Of a stretch of 64,000 nt of DNA, positions 1-6,833 are shown one piece after another; position 1 is the stretch's first letter, and each line of letters starts with the position of its first letter. Source of the DNA: Bacteroidales bacterium (GTDB taxonomy: Bacteria; Bacteroidota; Bacteroidia; Bacteroidales; G3-4614); NCBI GenBank assembly GCA_017559955.1, contig JAFYPQ010000031.1, positions 1 to 64,000 on the forward strand, given 5' to 3'. Made by a program: the position numbers and the translations under genes. Under the pieces are notes generated by a model. That model made no database searches. It worked only from the letters and a program-made list of their open reading frames with translations, and had not been told where the DNA came from.

Positions 1-42
1 CCAAGGTTAGGGTCGCGGGTTCGAGTCCCGTTTTTCGCTCCA
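1..42 (+). tRNA. tRNA-Gly(GCC), 3' part only
   Basis: The window opens inside a tRNA. A T-arm with stem GCGGG/CCCGT and loop TTCGAGT is visible at 16-31. It is followed by a 7-nt acceptor strand (32-38), discriminator T39 and an encoded CCA at 40-42. The first bases, CCAAGGTT, match the anticodon-loop end and 3' anticodon stem of bacterial tRNA-Gly(GCC) (TTGCCAA then GGT). A U discriminator is typical of bacterial glycine tRNAs. The anticodon is therefore inferred from its last two bases, because the 5' half lies outside the window. Confidence 0.85.
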
Positions 43-50
43 ATGGTTTC

Positions 51-139
51 GCCCGGATGGTGGAATCGGTAGACACGAAGGACTTAAAATCCTTTGGCTA
101 TAATACGGCTGTGCGGGTTCAAGTCCCGCTCCGGGTACC
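51..139 (+). tRNA. tRNA-Leu(UAA)
   Basis: This is a complete class II tRNA eight bases after the tRNA-Gly. Acceptor strands 51-57 (GCCCGGA) and 130-136 (TCCGGGT) pair, with one G-U at the end. The anticodon stem is AAGGA/TCCTT (78-82/90-94), with loop CTTAAAA and anticodon TAA at 85-87. A long variable arm and a T-arm (GCGGG TTCAAGT CCCGC) follow, and the discriminator is A137. The genome reads ACCG here, so only CC of the CCA end is encoded and the final A must be added by CCA transferase. The 3' end is the putative integration target discussed in the findings. Confidence 0.96.
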
Positions 140-146
140 GAGAAAA
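135..146 (+). repeat. att-like direct repeat, left copy (tRNA-Leu 3' end)
   Basis: GTACCGAGAAAA spans the last bases of tRNA-Leu and the start of its terminator. The same 12 bases recur at 2196-2207. A second shared word, AACCTTTTTCTTTT, follows each copy (167-180 and 2228-2241). Together they bracket the AT-rich islet. Confidence 0.5.
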
Positions 147-180
147 GGTTGGTAATTTCGATTACCAACCTTTTTCTTTT
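142..180 (+). terminator. Intrinsic terminator of the tRNA operon
   Basis: A perfect 15-bp stem, GAAAAGGTTGGTAAT with its complement, closes a TTCG tetraloop at 157-160. The descending arm ends in a run of T (171-175), followed by CTTTT. It lies directly after tRNA-Leu, so it ends the tRNA transcript. Confidence 0.93.
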
Positions 181-242
181 TGTCGTCATTTCCCCCTACA
201 AATATTGTTGTTTTATAATTATACCACTATATGTTAAAAATG

Positions 243-279
243 ACTACCTATTTTTGCCAATAAATAATAATTAGGTAGT
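243..279 (+). promoter_or_regulatory. Promoter with operator-like inverted repeat
   Basis: The Bacteroidetes -7 consensus TAnnTTTG is matched by TATTTTTG at 249-256. A 7-bp inverted repeat, ACTACCT (243-249) and AGGTAGT (273-279), brackets it. The right half ends one base before the ATG of the 385-aa gene. One half lies upstream of any start site, so it would act as a DNA operator rather than an RNA hairpin. No clear -33 TTTG sits at the right distance. Confidence 0.5.
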
Positions 280-280
280 T

Positions 281-1438
281 ATGGGAAACAATGATTTAGT
301 AAAAGATCCCAACAAATTATATTGGGACGAAGAGAATAATGTGTATATGCAATATTCACCTATCTCTGATAGGTTTTTAGTGAAAAGGATTTCTCCGTTT
401 GATATAGACAAAGACGAATATAATCCCAATAATCTTCCAAGGTACAGAGGCGAATCAGCCAATAAATCGTCTAATACATTCGACAAACAAGAAACAGATA
501 AAAATAACAATCAATATGTTTTGGCTAGTAATTCAATAGATACTACATCAAAGTTATTCCCGGGGTATGACAATATTTTGAAGAATAATATATTGACGGG
601 CAAAGAGAATATGAATAATTCTCAAGGGCCTGTTATCCAAAAATATGAGCCTCTTGATAAAAGAATAACCAAACAATATTCAATAGGATTAAATCCAAAT
701 CAATCAAACAAAGTACCTCAAAATATTTTAGGAAATAAAGGATATGGAATAATGACAAATAATTATTACGAAGATATTGATACACTTGCATTGGCAAATA
801 ATTCTCCCTATTTAAATAAGGTAAGCAGTTTCAATAACTCAAATAATATTTATAGAGAAACATGGTATTCTATAGCTGATGCAGCTAATAAAATGGGTGC
901 AAATATTTATGGAACAAAAGTTTTTAATACAATCAACCCTAAAAGTATTAATTATAATTATAATAAAAATTTAAGGACAAATGCAAACACTGATAGAGCT
1001 AATAGAATGATAAATATAAAAAATAAAAATCCTCTTCCTGGAGATTTAATAGAAGAGTGGACACATATGGCTCAAAATGATTTTTATAAGGAAAATTTTA
1101 ATGAATACCCTGGTCTAAATATTGAAGCGGAGGCAAAGGTTATCGCCGATTTAATACATTTAAAAAACTTAAAAGCTAATACTCTTGACAATATGACGGA
1201 AATTCCAGGAGTTCGAATATTTATGGGAGCAAATGACAAAGATGGAAAATTAAATTTAGAATACTTAGATATGTTAGACAACGTGATAAATAATGATTAT
1301 TTTACCTCTAATGACTTAGGAACATACTATAAGGTTGGAGAAGCGATGTCCCCTGAAAAATTCTCAAAAGCCAAACGTTCTTTTGAAAGGAAACCCCCCT
1401 TATTTTTATTAAAAATTATAGGCGAATTAAGACATTAA
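281..1438 (+). CDS. Unrecognised Asn-rich protein of a tRNA-linked islet
   Basis: The family is not recognised. The 385-aa product has no signal peptide or membrane segment. Its N-terminus is aromatic and acidic (LYWDEENNVYMQY), residues 60-240 are Asn-rich and of low complexity, and only the C-terminal third looks folded. That part holds EEWTHMAQNDFY near residue 258, then NIEAEAKVIADL. This layout (a helix with E, H and Q, then an E-rich helix) resembles degenerate zincin-like segments that I recall from Bacteroidetes and phage hypotheticals, but there is no HExxH, so catalysis is unproven. The base composition is far more AT-rich than the flanking genes, which suggests transfer. A lipoprotein gene follows on the same strand after 72 bp. 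An effector, toxin or phage-derived structural protein are all possible. Confidence 0.75.
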   Translation: MGNNDLVKDPNKLYWDEENNVYMQYSPISDRFLVKRISPFDIDKDEYNPNNLPRYRGESANKSSNTFDKQETDKNNNQYVLASNSIDTTSKLFPGYDNILKNNILTGKENMNNSQGPVIQKYEPLDKRITKQYSIGLNPNQSNKVPQNILGNKGYGIMTNNYYEDIDTLALANNSPYLNKVSSFNNSNNIYRETWYSIADAANKMGANIYGTKVFNTINPKSINYNYNKNLRTNANTDRANRMINIKNKNPLPGDLIEEWTHMAQNDFYKENFNEYPGLNIEAEAKVIADLIHLKNLKANTLDNMTEIPGVRIFMGANDKDGKLNLEYLDMLDNVINNDYFTSNDLGTYYKVGEAMSPEKFSKAKRSFERKPPLFLLKIIGELRH

Positions 1439-1510
1439 TTGTATCTTAGCAACATCAACATATAACGTTTTAAAAAATAGACAGAATTTAAAATATATAA
1501 AAAGACAAAT

Positions 1511-2062
1511 ATGAAATATCTAATATTCCTATTGTTACTTTTCGTTTCGTGTACAAAAGGTAACGAATCAGTATCTTCTATAGAGGGAAAAGACATAGAA
1601 GAAACTAATTCATCAGTAGCAATTGCTAAAAAAAGAGAATTAGTGGAATATATTGTTACATATAAAGATTCTACAAAAGGAGAGATTAAGTCTGTTTTTG
1701 CAAAATATAACAATGAACTATTTCAAAACCCAAACAGTTCTAAAAAAGAAGTATTATTTCCTGAAGTATATAGAGTAGAAGATTCGATTAGTTATAAAAT
1801 AGATATTCCAATAAAGAAATTACTACAAGAGTGTATGCCTTCTGTTGTGTCTAATGCAAAAGGGGTATGGCTATATATATTCCCTCATAGTGGAGATGTA
1901 TTATTAAATTTTGTATGGTTTAAAGATGACATCAATGATAAATATGTAACAGAAAATATAGCATCCTTTGCAAAAAGAGTTTATGAGGATATAAAACTTT
2001 CTAAAAAAACAGACCTAAAAGATAAAGAAAATTGTTATACTCAATATGCTGTATATTGGTAA
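1511..2062 (+). CDS. Small lipoprotein of the tRNA-linked islet
   Basis: A 183-aa protein with a short hydrophobic N-terminus and lipobox LFVSC (Cys14), hence a predicted lipoprotein. The mature part is hydrophilic and about 165 residues long, with one aromatic stretch (GVWLYIFPHSGDVLLNFVW, about residues 117-135). No family is recognised. It is as AT-rich as the gene before it and on the same strand, so the two probably arrived together. An envelope-localised immunity protein for the upstream product is one hypothesis, resting only on gene pairing and localisation. Confidence 0.8.
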   Translation: MKYLIFLLLLFVSCTKGNESVSSIEGKDIEETNSSVAIAKKRELVEYIVTYKDSTKGEIKSVFAKYNNELFQNPNSSKKEVLFPEVYRVEDSISYKIDIPIKKLLQECMPSVVSNAKGVWLYIFPHSGDVLLNFVWFKDDINDKYVTENIASFAKRVYEDIKLSKKTDLKDKENCYTQYAVYW

Positions 2063-2076
2063 TTTTTTAGGATATT

Positions 2077-2241
2077 TCATTTGTTGAGATAAAACATTCT
2101 CTCCATTATAGGTTTTAGCCAAAAGGAGTTGTCTTCAATAAATTCTACAACCTTTTTAAAATCTTTCCAAAGGTTCAATATTTCGAGGGTTGTGTGTACC
2201 GAGAAAAAAAGTTCTTTTTTTATCAAGAACCTTTTTCTTTT
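2077..2241 (-). pseudogene. Possible 3' remnant of a gene
   Basis: Read on the minus strand, the frame ending at TGA 2077-2079 stays open back to about 2241. From about 2199 to the stop it encodes a protein-like stretch (ending IMERMFYLNK, with EILNLWKDFKKVVEFIED before it). It has no upstream start, and its 5' end runs into the poly-A/T repeat that marks the islet edge. This looks like the C-terminal tail of a gene truncated at the boundary. It is convergent with the lipoprotein gene, 14 bp away. The family is unknown and a chance open frame is not excluded. Confidence 0.35.
2196..2241 (+). repeat. att-like direct repeat, right copy with terminator-like tail
   Basis: GTACCGAGAAAA (2196-2207) and AACCTTTTTCTTTT (2228-2241) repeat the tRNA-Leu 3' end and its terminator tail. 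Between them GTTCTT...AAGAAC can form a small hairpin, so this is a degenerate copy of the tRNA terminator. The position at the right edge of the islet is what an attR would show. No integrase lies in between. Confidence 0.45.
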
Positions 2242-2262
2242 AGACTATATCAAAACCTTAGG

Positions 2263-3153
2263 CTACTTGCCTTTTACAGGCTCGGTGTGAATACCCACAT
2301 GGGTAAACTCTCCGAATCTCTCCTTTATGCGTTTCTCTACAACCGAAGTGATTTGATGTGCCTCATTAAGTGTCATTTCTCCATTCATACGGATATGAAC
2401 CTCTATTGCATAACGGCTTCCTATGCGACGTGTGCGTAAATGGTGCGGAGCCGAGACTCCCTCCACCGAAAGAATTATAGTGCGTATCTCCTCTTCTAAA
2501 TCGTAAGGCAAGGAGTGCTCTAAAAGTTCTTGGATACTTGTTCTGAAAATCTTTACCGCAACCTTACATATAAAGACACTTACAACTATGGCAGCGATGG
2601 GGTCAAGTACTCGCCATTGCTCTCCTCCTATGATAGCTCCACCAATTCCCAAAAGTGTTCCTATTGATGAGAAGGCATCGCTTCGATGATGCCACGCATT
2701 TGCTATTACTGCCTGCGAATTCAACTTTTGCCCTTTGTAAATTGTATATCGATATATTGCCTCTTTAAATATTATCGAAACTGCCGCTGCTACAAATGCG
2801 ATAGTTCCAGGAGCTTGAAGTGTTCCTCCATTATAAACAGTTATGATATCCCTTACCCCGTTTATGAATATTCCTCCACCTACCACAAAAAGAATAGTGG
2901 CAATTATTGTGGTTGCAAGAGTTTCGAACTTACCATGGCCATAGGTGTATGCTATATCGGCAGGTTTATTGGATATCCGTACGAATATTATAACTATTAC
3001 GTCAGTTATAAAGTCAGAAAGCGAATGTACAGCATCGGCTATCATTGCAGCACTACTTCCCAATACTCCTGCAACAAACTTAAATATCAGCAATAGGAAA
3101 TTTACTATGCTTCCCAATATGGTTACCCGATATATATCTTTTTCTCTTGTCAT
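2263..3153 (-). CDS. Cation diffusion facilitator family metal efflux pump
   Basis: A 296-aa inner-membrane protein that should export divalent metal (Zn, Fe, Mn, Co or Cd) in exchange for protons, as in the CDF/FieF family. The metal-site motifs are clear: DAVHSLSD in TM2 (about residues 41-48) and HHRSD in TM5 (about 155-159). A cytoplasmic C-terminal domain follows, with the typical ending THVGIHTEP. The length is standard for FieF-like members. The gene is monocistronic and has its own promoter on the minus strand. The substrate cannot be assigned from the sequence. Confidence 0.93.
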   Translation of the reverse strand: MTREKDIYRVTILGSIVNFLLLIFKFVAGVLGSSAAMIADAVHSLSDFITDVIVIIFVRISNKPADIAYTYGHGKFETLATTIIATILFVVGGGIFINGVRDIITVYNGGTLQAPGTIAFVAAAVSIIFKEAIYRYTIYKGQKLNSQAVIANAWHHRSDAFSSIGTLLGIGGAIIGGEQWRVLDPIAAIVVSVFICKVAVKIFRTSIQELLEHSLPYDLEEEIRTIILSVEGVSAPHHLRTRRIGSRYAIEVHIRMNGEMTLNEAHQITSVVEKRIKERFGEFTHVGIHTEPVKGK

Positions 3154-3188
3154 TGTTTTTTACTCCCCTACTACGCACAATATTTATA

Positions 3189-3229
3189 CAAATATATATA
3201 CGTGAGCAAGAAATATCAAGTTTACTTGA
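3189..3229 (-). promoter_or_regulatory. Promoter and palindrome of the cation-efflux gene
   Basis: On the minus strand TATATTTG (3189-3196) matches TAnnTTTG, and a TTG (3217-3219) lies about 20 bp upstream as the -33 element. A 6-bp inverted repeat, TCAAGT-TT-ACTTGA (3216-3229), overlaps that -33 element. A bound repressor there would block the promoter, which would suit a metal-responsive switch. Confidence 0.55.
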
Positions 3230-3317
3230 ATATTTTTCACTGCAAACAAAAGTATATTCGAAGTTTATTTAAATATATAATAATTTATCTTTATCTACAT
3301 TATTCCGATAATAAAGT

Positions 3318-3347
3318 TTTGTTTTAAAGTTTATTTGGCTACTTTTG
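3318..3347 (+). promoter_or_regulatory. Consensus promoter for the structured leader and HTH gene
   Basis: TTTG at 3318-3321 and TACTTTTG at 3340-3347 match both Bacteroidetes promoter elements with an 18-bp gap. Transcription would start near 3354, leaving a leader of about 290 nt before the HTH gene, or a free RNA if it ends earlier. Confidence 0.7.
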
Positions 3348-3482
3348 TAGTGCATTAATATAAATGGCAATTTTAACAAGAAAATTTGCCAATAAAACAT
3401 ATTGTGCAACATTGATTTTATTGTAAAAAGAGAAACAGTTTATTTCTTTTTTAATATAACTTGAACATTAAGTAATTATTCT

Positions 3483-3636
3483 CAAAACTGAAAACCGCCA
3501 ATTTTTCAAACGATACGAGAATAAGCATACTGAAGTGGTTCATGCCCCTATGCGAGGCGTGGATTGTTTGTGCTTATCTGTATCGGAAGGTGCTTGGCGG
3601 TACCTCAGTTTTGGATATGTAACAAACGGTTCCGCC
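3483..3636 (+). ncRNA. Structured, potentially bistable RNA
   Basis: Fold 1 is a long rod. 3483-3491 pairs with 3605-3613 (CAAAACTGA/TCAGTTTTG), 3494-3501 with 3594-3601 (ACCGCCAA/TTGGCGGT), 3511-3516 with 3580-3585 (CGATAC/GTATCG) and 3521-3527 with 3571-3577 (ATAAGCA/TGCTTAT). A central open loop and a terminal hairpin (3541-3546/3556-3561) complete it. Fold 2 pairs GGCGGTACC (3596-3604) with GGTTCCGCC (3628-3636), 8 of 9 bases, and uses the same bases as the closing stem of fold 1. It ends seven bases before the ATG at 3644. The rod with a central bubble also recalls 6S RNA. A translation-controlling leader or a free 6S-like RNA are both open; no known family is claimed. Confidence 0.6.
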
Positions 3637-3643
3637 TTTCATT

Positions 3644-3850
3644 ATGATACACATTGGCAAACTGATAGAGGAGGAGATGAAACGTCAAGAACGAACTCCT
3701 GTGTGGCTGGCAAAAAAGATTAATTGCGAGCGACCCAACGTCTATTATATCTTCCGCCAAGAATCTATCAATACCGATCTTCTTTTACGTATATCGCGTG
3801 CGTTAAATCACAACTTTTTTCTACACTACCTTAAGGCTTACGAAGAGTAA
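3644..3850 (+). CDS. Small helix-turn-helix DNA-binding protein
   Basis: A 68-aa protein of a type I recognise as common in Bacteroidales: an N-terminal helix (IGKLIEEEMKRQ), then an HTH region (about residues 18-60) with VWLAKKINCERPNVYYIF as the likely helix-turn-helix and SINTDLLLRISRALNHNFF after it. It should act as a cytoplasmic transcription factor of the XRE/Cro-like kind. The start is the ATG just after the structured RNA, without a Shine-Dalgarno. It lies upstream of, and on the same strand as, the five-gene envelope operon, so it may regulate that operon or its own leader; this is inference. Confidence 0.8.
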   Translation: MIHIGKLIEEEMKRQERTPVWLAKKINCERPNVYYIFRQESINTDLLLRISRALNHNFFLHYLKAYEE

Positions 3851-3915
3851 AATTTTTATACTATTCAGTATATATTATTTACCTTCCCCTAATTCCTGCC
3901 TTTTTTCACATAATT

Positions 3916-3923
3916 TAACTTTG
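3916..3923 (+). promoter_or_regulatory. -7 element of the envelope operon promoter
   Basis: TAACTTTG matches TAnnTTTG 76 bp upstream of the first lipoprotein ATG. The -33 region is not clear. It supports a separate transcript for the operon starting at 4000. Confidence 0.5.
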
Positions 3924-3999
3924 CATTAGTTTCACTCGCTTTACTCAAGCAGTGAGGATAGTCACATTGTGCAATCTAACAAATTCAATAGTATATATT

Positions 4000-5022
4000 A
4001 TGAAAAAATTTATCTATGCCTTAATGGCATTTGCTGCAGTACTGGTTGGTTGTAGCGACAAAGAAGAGGATAGTGGCTACAAGTTTGGCAACTATCAATG
4101 GTTATCTGAAGAGATTCCTTCTGAATTGGGAATAGATTTAAAAGGAGAACTTCTTATTGATGCCGATGTTGATGAGCAAGGAGGAGTGTCGTTTGCTATC
4201 ATTGCGCAAAAGAATAGCAACATGGGTATTGAAGAGGGCGATATAATCTTATTGCAATCTGCAACCTATAATATTAGCAAAAAGGATGATAGCGGTAAGA
4301 GATATAGTCTGCTTGTTAATGAGCAGTTCTACTCAATAGAGTTCATCAATGAGACCACTCTAAAATTCTTCATTACCGAGGAGAGTTACTACATTTTTAA
4401 TCGCGTAACTAATAACTACTCTCTTTCAAACGCTAAAAAATTTGATGACTTAAATGTCTCTCTTATTCCCTCTAAAGAGTGCGATTGGGCTGGTGGCGAA
4501 ATAGAATTCTCTCTATCTAACGGTGCCCCTATCAAGAGCATAAAATTTGACGTTGTATCTCAAAATGTTACCGTTTACAACGATATGAATTCAATATTGG
4601 AGGATAATGTTATAACACTTGGTTTCTACGAGGCAAACGGAAAGATTGCTAATGCCAGCATGGTTATCACAGCAACCGACTATAACGGCAAAGAGTATTG
4701 GTGTACTATAATGTCGAAAGGCTGGCGTCCTGCTTTTTATAAAGAAGTTGGAGAGGAGTTTAAAGAGGTAGATCCATCACAAACTTGGGAAAGAGGAGGA
4801 AATTGCTGGATTGGAGTAGAAAGTTACGAAGGAGAGGTTGAGTACACAGGAAACACAGACTCATTTGAAGGTATAAGATACTCTAATACCCTATTCGATG
4901 TAGCAGGAAGCAGTAACAACAAAATTTGCTTCGATATTCCTCATACTAACGGATATGATACTTTTTACTTCTGGTATGGAGAAGAGTATTCTTTCGCAAC
5001 AAAAATTGAAATAACAGATTAA
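4000..5022 (+). CDS. Surface lipoprotein, first gene of envelope operon
   Basis: A 340-aa lipoprotein of unknown family. The start is taken at 4000 because MKKFIYALMAFAAVLVGC gives a proper signal with Cys18; an upstream in-frame start would add 16 unneeded residues. The residues after Cys (SDKEED) resemble the acidic surface-export signal of Bacteroidetes lipoproteins, so exposure on the cell surface is likely. The mature part looks all-beta, with two halves split near residue 150, the second starting SLIPSKECDWAGGEIEF in a BACON/Ig-like manner. It precedes the next gene by 11 bp. No catalytic motif is seen. Confidence 0.85.
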   Translation: MKKFIYALMAFAAVLVGCSDKEEDSGYKFGNYQWLSEEIPSELGIDLKGELLIDADVDEQGGVSFAIIAQKNSNMGIEEGDIILLQSATYNISKKDDSGKRYSLLVNEQFYSIEFINETTLKFFITEESYYIFNRVTNNYSLSNAKKFDDLNVSLIPSKECDWAGGEIEFSLSNGAPIKSIKFDVVSQNVTVYNDMNSILEDNVITLGFYEANGKIANASMVITATDYNGKEYWCTIMSKGWRPAFYKEVGEEFKEVDPSQTWERGGNCWIGVESYEGEVEYTGNTDSFEGIRYSNTLFDVAGSSNNKICFDIPHTNGYDTFYFWYGEEYSFATKIEITD

Positions 5023-5033
5023 TAATAATAGAT

Positions 5034-6815
5034 ATGAAACGTAAATTTTTATTATTCTTCTTATTTATAGCAACGTCTATATTTTCTGCTACATTGATTA
5101 CTTCATGTAGCGCAGAAGACGATAATGAAGTTAAGGAGATTATATTCAGCAATGTTAATAATGGCAAAGTAACTCTTGACGAAGGAGAGGAGTTTGTTGT
5201 TAAATACATTATAAACCCCAGCAGTTTGCAAGATGTTGCAAAGATTGCATGGGAGACAACTAACAAAAGTGTTGCAAGGGTAAGAAATGGCAAGATTACG
5301 GCATACGGAGAAGGTACTGCTACTATATCTGCATATTCAGGGAATGCTACTGCAAGTGTTAAGGTAGTTGTTAATCCTGTAGCGGTAACATCTTTTAATC
5401 TTCCAAGTACTGTAAACGCTTATAAGAACCAAAGAGTTAAGGTTGATGTTACAAATATTCAACCCGAAAATGGTTCTATAGCAAGTATTGAGTGGAAAAT
5501 AGCAGATGAGGATGTTGCAACTTTAGAGATTGATGGTGGCGAACTATATGTAACTGCTCTTAAAGATGGTTCTACAACCCTAACTGGTATTGCCGAAAAC
5601 TGCAAAAAGAGCTGCAACATTGTAGTTAAAGAGTATATCGCAGTAAGTTCTATTAGTGTTAGTCTTTCAAAAAGTTCTATTGTGGTTGGCGAAACAACAA
5701 CTATTAGTGCATCAGTTCTTCCAAATAATGCTTCTGTTAAAGATGTTACATGGTCTTTCTCTCCTTCAAGTTTGGTTGAGTTCAGCGAACAATCCCTAAC
5801 TGTTAAAGGTGTAAGATCAGGAAACGTTACTGTTAGAGCAACTTCAGTTGATGGTGTAATAGGAGAGAAAACTCTTACTATAACTCCTCCTGTATTACAG
5901 TTATCAATAGAGAAAGATGACGAAGGAAACACATCTTCAAGCTTTAATATTATATGTCCTGACCAAAGTGTTGGAAAATTCAAATCATCTCTACAACTTA
6001 TCTTGTCGTGCAACGATACAGAGATTGACATTGAGGATGCTGTATGGAAATCATCAAACGAATCAGTTGCAACTGTAAATTCAAATGGTTTAGTTACGGC
6101 AAAAGGTCATGGATTTTCTGACATCTCTGCTACAATAAATGGTACAACCGTTAATTTCAGAGTTCGCTCAGTTAAAAGTAGTGGATTTAAGTTCTCGGTA
6201 GCAAACCCTAACGACTTTAAAACATCTACAACATCTATTGCTACTCCAAGAAAGAAGGTAAATACCAGATATATTGACGAGGTGTTCAAAAATGATACTG
6301 AAATATATAATATGGCTGATTTCTGGGATAAGGTAGGGCAAAGTTTCTCAGCATCAAGTAGCAACAGTAATTTAATCTCTGTTGTAAACACAGGTGAGGT
6401 TGACGTTCTTTACCTTAAAGCCGATGCTCCAGGAAGTTCAACAATAAGCATTTCTCCTAAATATGGTTCTTCTATCAATGTTGCTGTAAAGATGAGCTTT
6501 GAGAGTATGACTTTTATTGGTGTCAACACAGGTAAAGTTTATGGTACTGTTCAAAATAACGGAACTATAAATATTACACAAACAGGTACTTCAGAATCAA
6601 TATATGCTTATTGCAATGCTGGTAGTTCGTACGATAGCAATAGTTCATGTTTGATATATAGAGACTTGGATTACGACATAACTTGGACTTCAGACAACAA
6701 AAGTCGTAAACATCCATTCTATAGTGATTACCTATTCTATACAGGAACATACAACAACTTGACGACTTCAAGTTTTGGAACATTCAATTGTAATCTTACA
6801 CTTACTAAAAACTAA
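5034..6815 (+). CDS. Surface lipoprotein with tandem BIG2 Ig-like domains
   Basis: A 593-aa lipoprotein with a long signal and Cys25, followed by SAEDDNE, a surface-export-like stretch. Four or so bacterial Ig-like (BIG2) repeats are recognisable by the recurring pattern 'W..s..svA.v..G.vta...G.a.isa': about residues 32-112, 115-200, 205-290 and 298-375. The C-terminal 200 residues are beta-rich and of unknown fold. BIG2 arrays usually serve as rigid adhesin or spacer modules outside the cell. It is the second gene of the operon, 18 bp before the next. Confidence 0.88.
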   Translation: MKRKFLLFFLFIATSIFSATLITSCSAEDDNEVKEIIFSNVNNGKVTLDEGEEFVVKYIINPSSLQDVAKIAWETTNKSVARVRNGKITAYGEGTATISAYSGNATASVKVVVNPVAVTSFNLPSTVNAYKNQRVKVDVTNIQPENGSIASIEWKIADEDVATLEIDGGELYVTALKDGSTTLTGIAENCKKSCNIVVKEYIAVSSISVSLSKSSIVVGETTTISASVLPNNASVKDVTWSFSPSSLVEFSEQSLTVKGVRSGNVTVRATSVDGVIGEKTLTITPPVLQLSIEKDDEGNTSSSFNIICPDQSVGKFKSSLQLILSCNDTEIDIEDAVWKSSNESVATVNSNGLVTAKGHGFSDISATINGTTVNFRVRSVKSSGFKFSVANPNDFKTSTTSIATPRKKVNTRYIDEVFKNDTEIYNMADFWDKVGQSFSASSSNSNLISVVNTGEVDVLYLKADAPGSSTISISPKYGSSINVAVKMSFESMTFIGVNTGKVYGTVQNNGTINITQTGTSESIYAYCNAGSSYDSNSSCLIYRDLDYDITWTSDNKSRKHPFYSDYLFYTGTYNNLTTSSFGTFNCNLTLTKN

Positions 6816-6833
6816 TTTATAAAATATACAGAT

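Larger units (their letters stand above)
3154..3643. other. 490-bp intergenic region with promoter and leader RNA
   Basis: No convincing gene is seen here. The left part holds the efflux promoter. The middle holds a plus-strand promoter at 3318-3347 and an AT-rich stretch with a small hairpin (GGCAATTTT...AAAATTTGCC, about 3365-3390). The right part is a GC-richer structured RNA running up to the start codon of the HTH gene. Confidence 0.7.

Noticed and set aside
7-189. 60-codon minus-strand open frame with GAGLEPAQP and KRDSNPRP words
   Set aside because: It is the antisense translation of the two tRNAs. These words are a familiar artefact of translating tRNA genes, not a protein.
2194-2439. 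81-codon plus-strand open frame
   Set aside because: It runs antisense through the 3' end of the cation-efflux gene and has no independent coding signature.
3483-3613. Firm assignment of the structured RNA as 6S RNA
   Set aside because: The rod and central loop fit loosely, but no conserved sequence that I can recall confirms it, and the competing hairpin before the HTH start suggests a leader. It is left as an unnamed structured RNA.
3535-3723. 62-codon open frame across the structured RNA
   Set aside because: It reads through the stems of the leader RNA and overlaps the HTH gene in another frame; its composition is explained by RNA structure.
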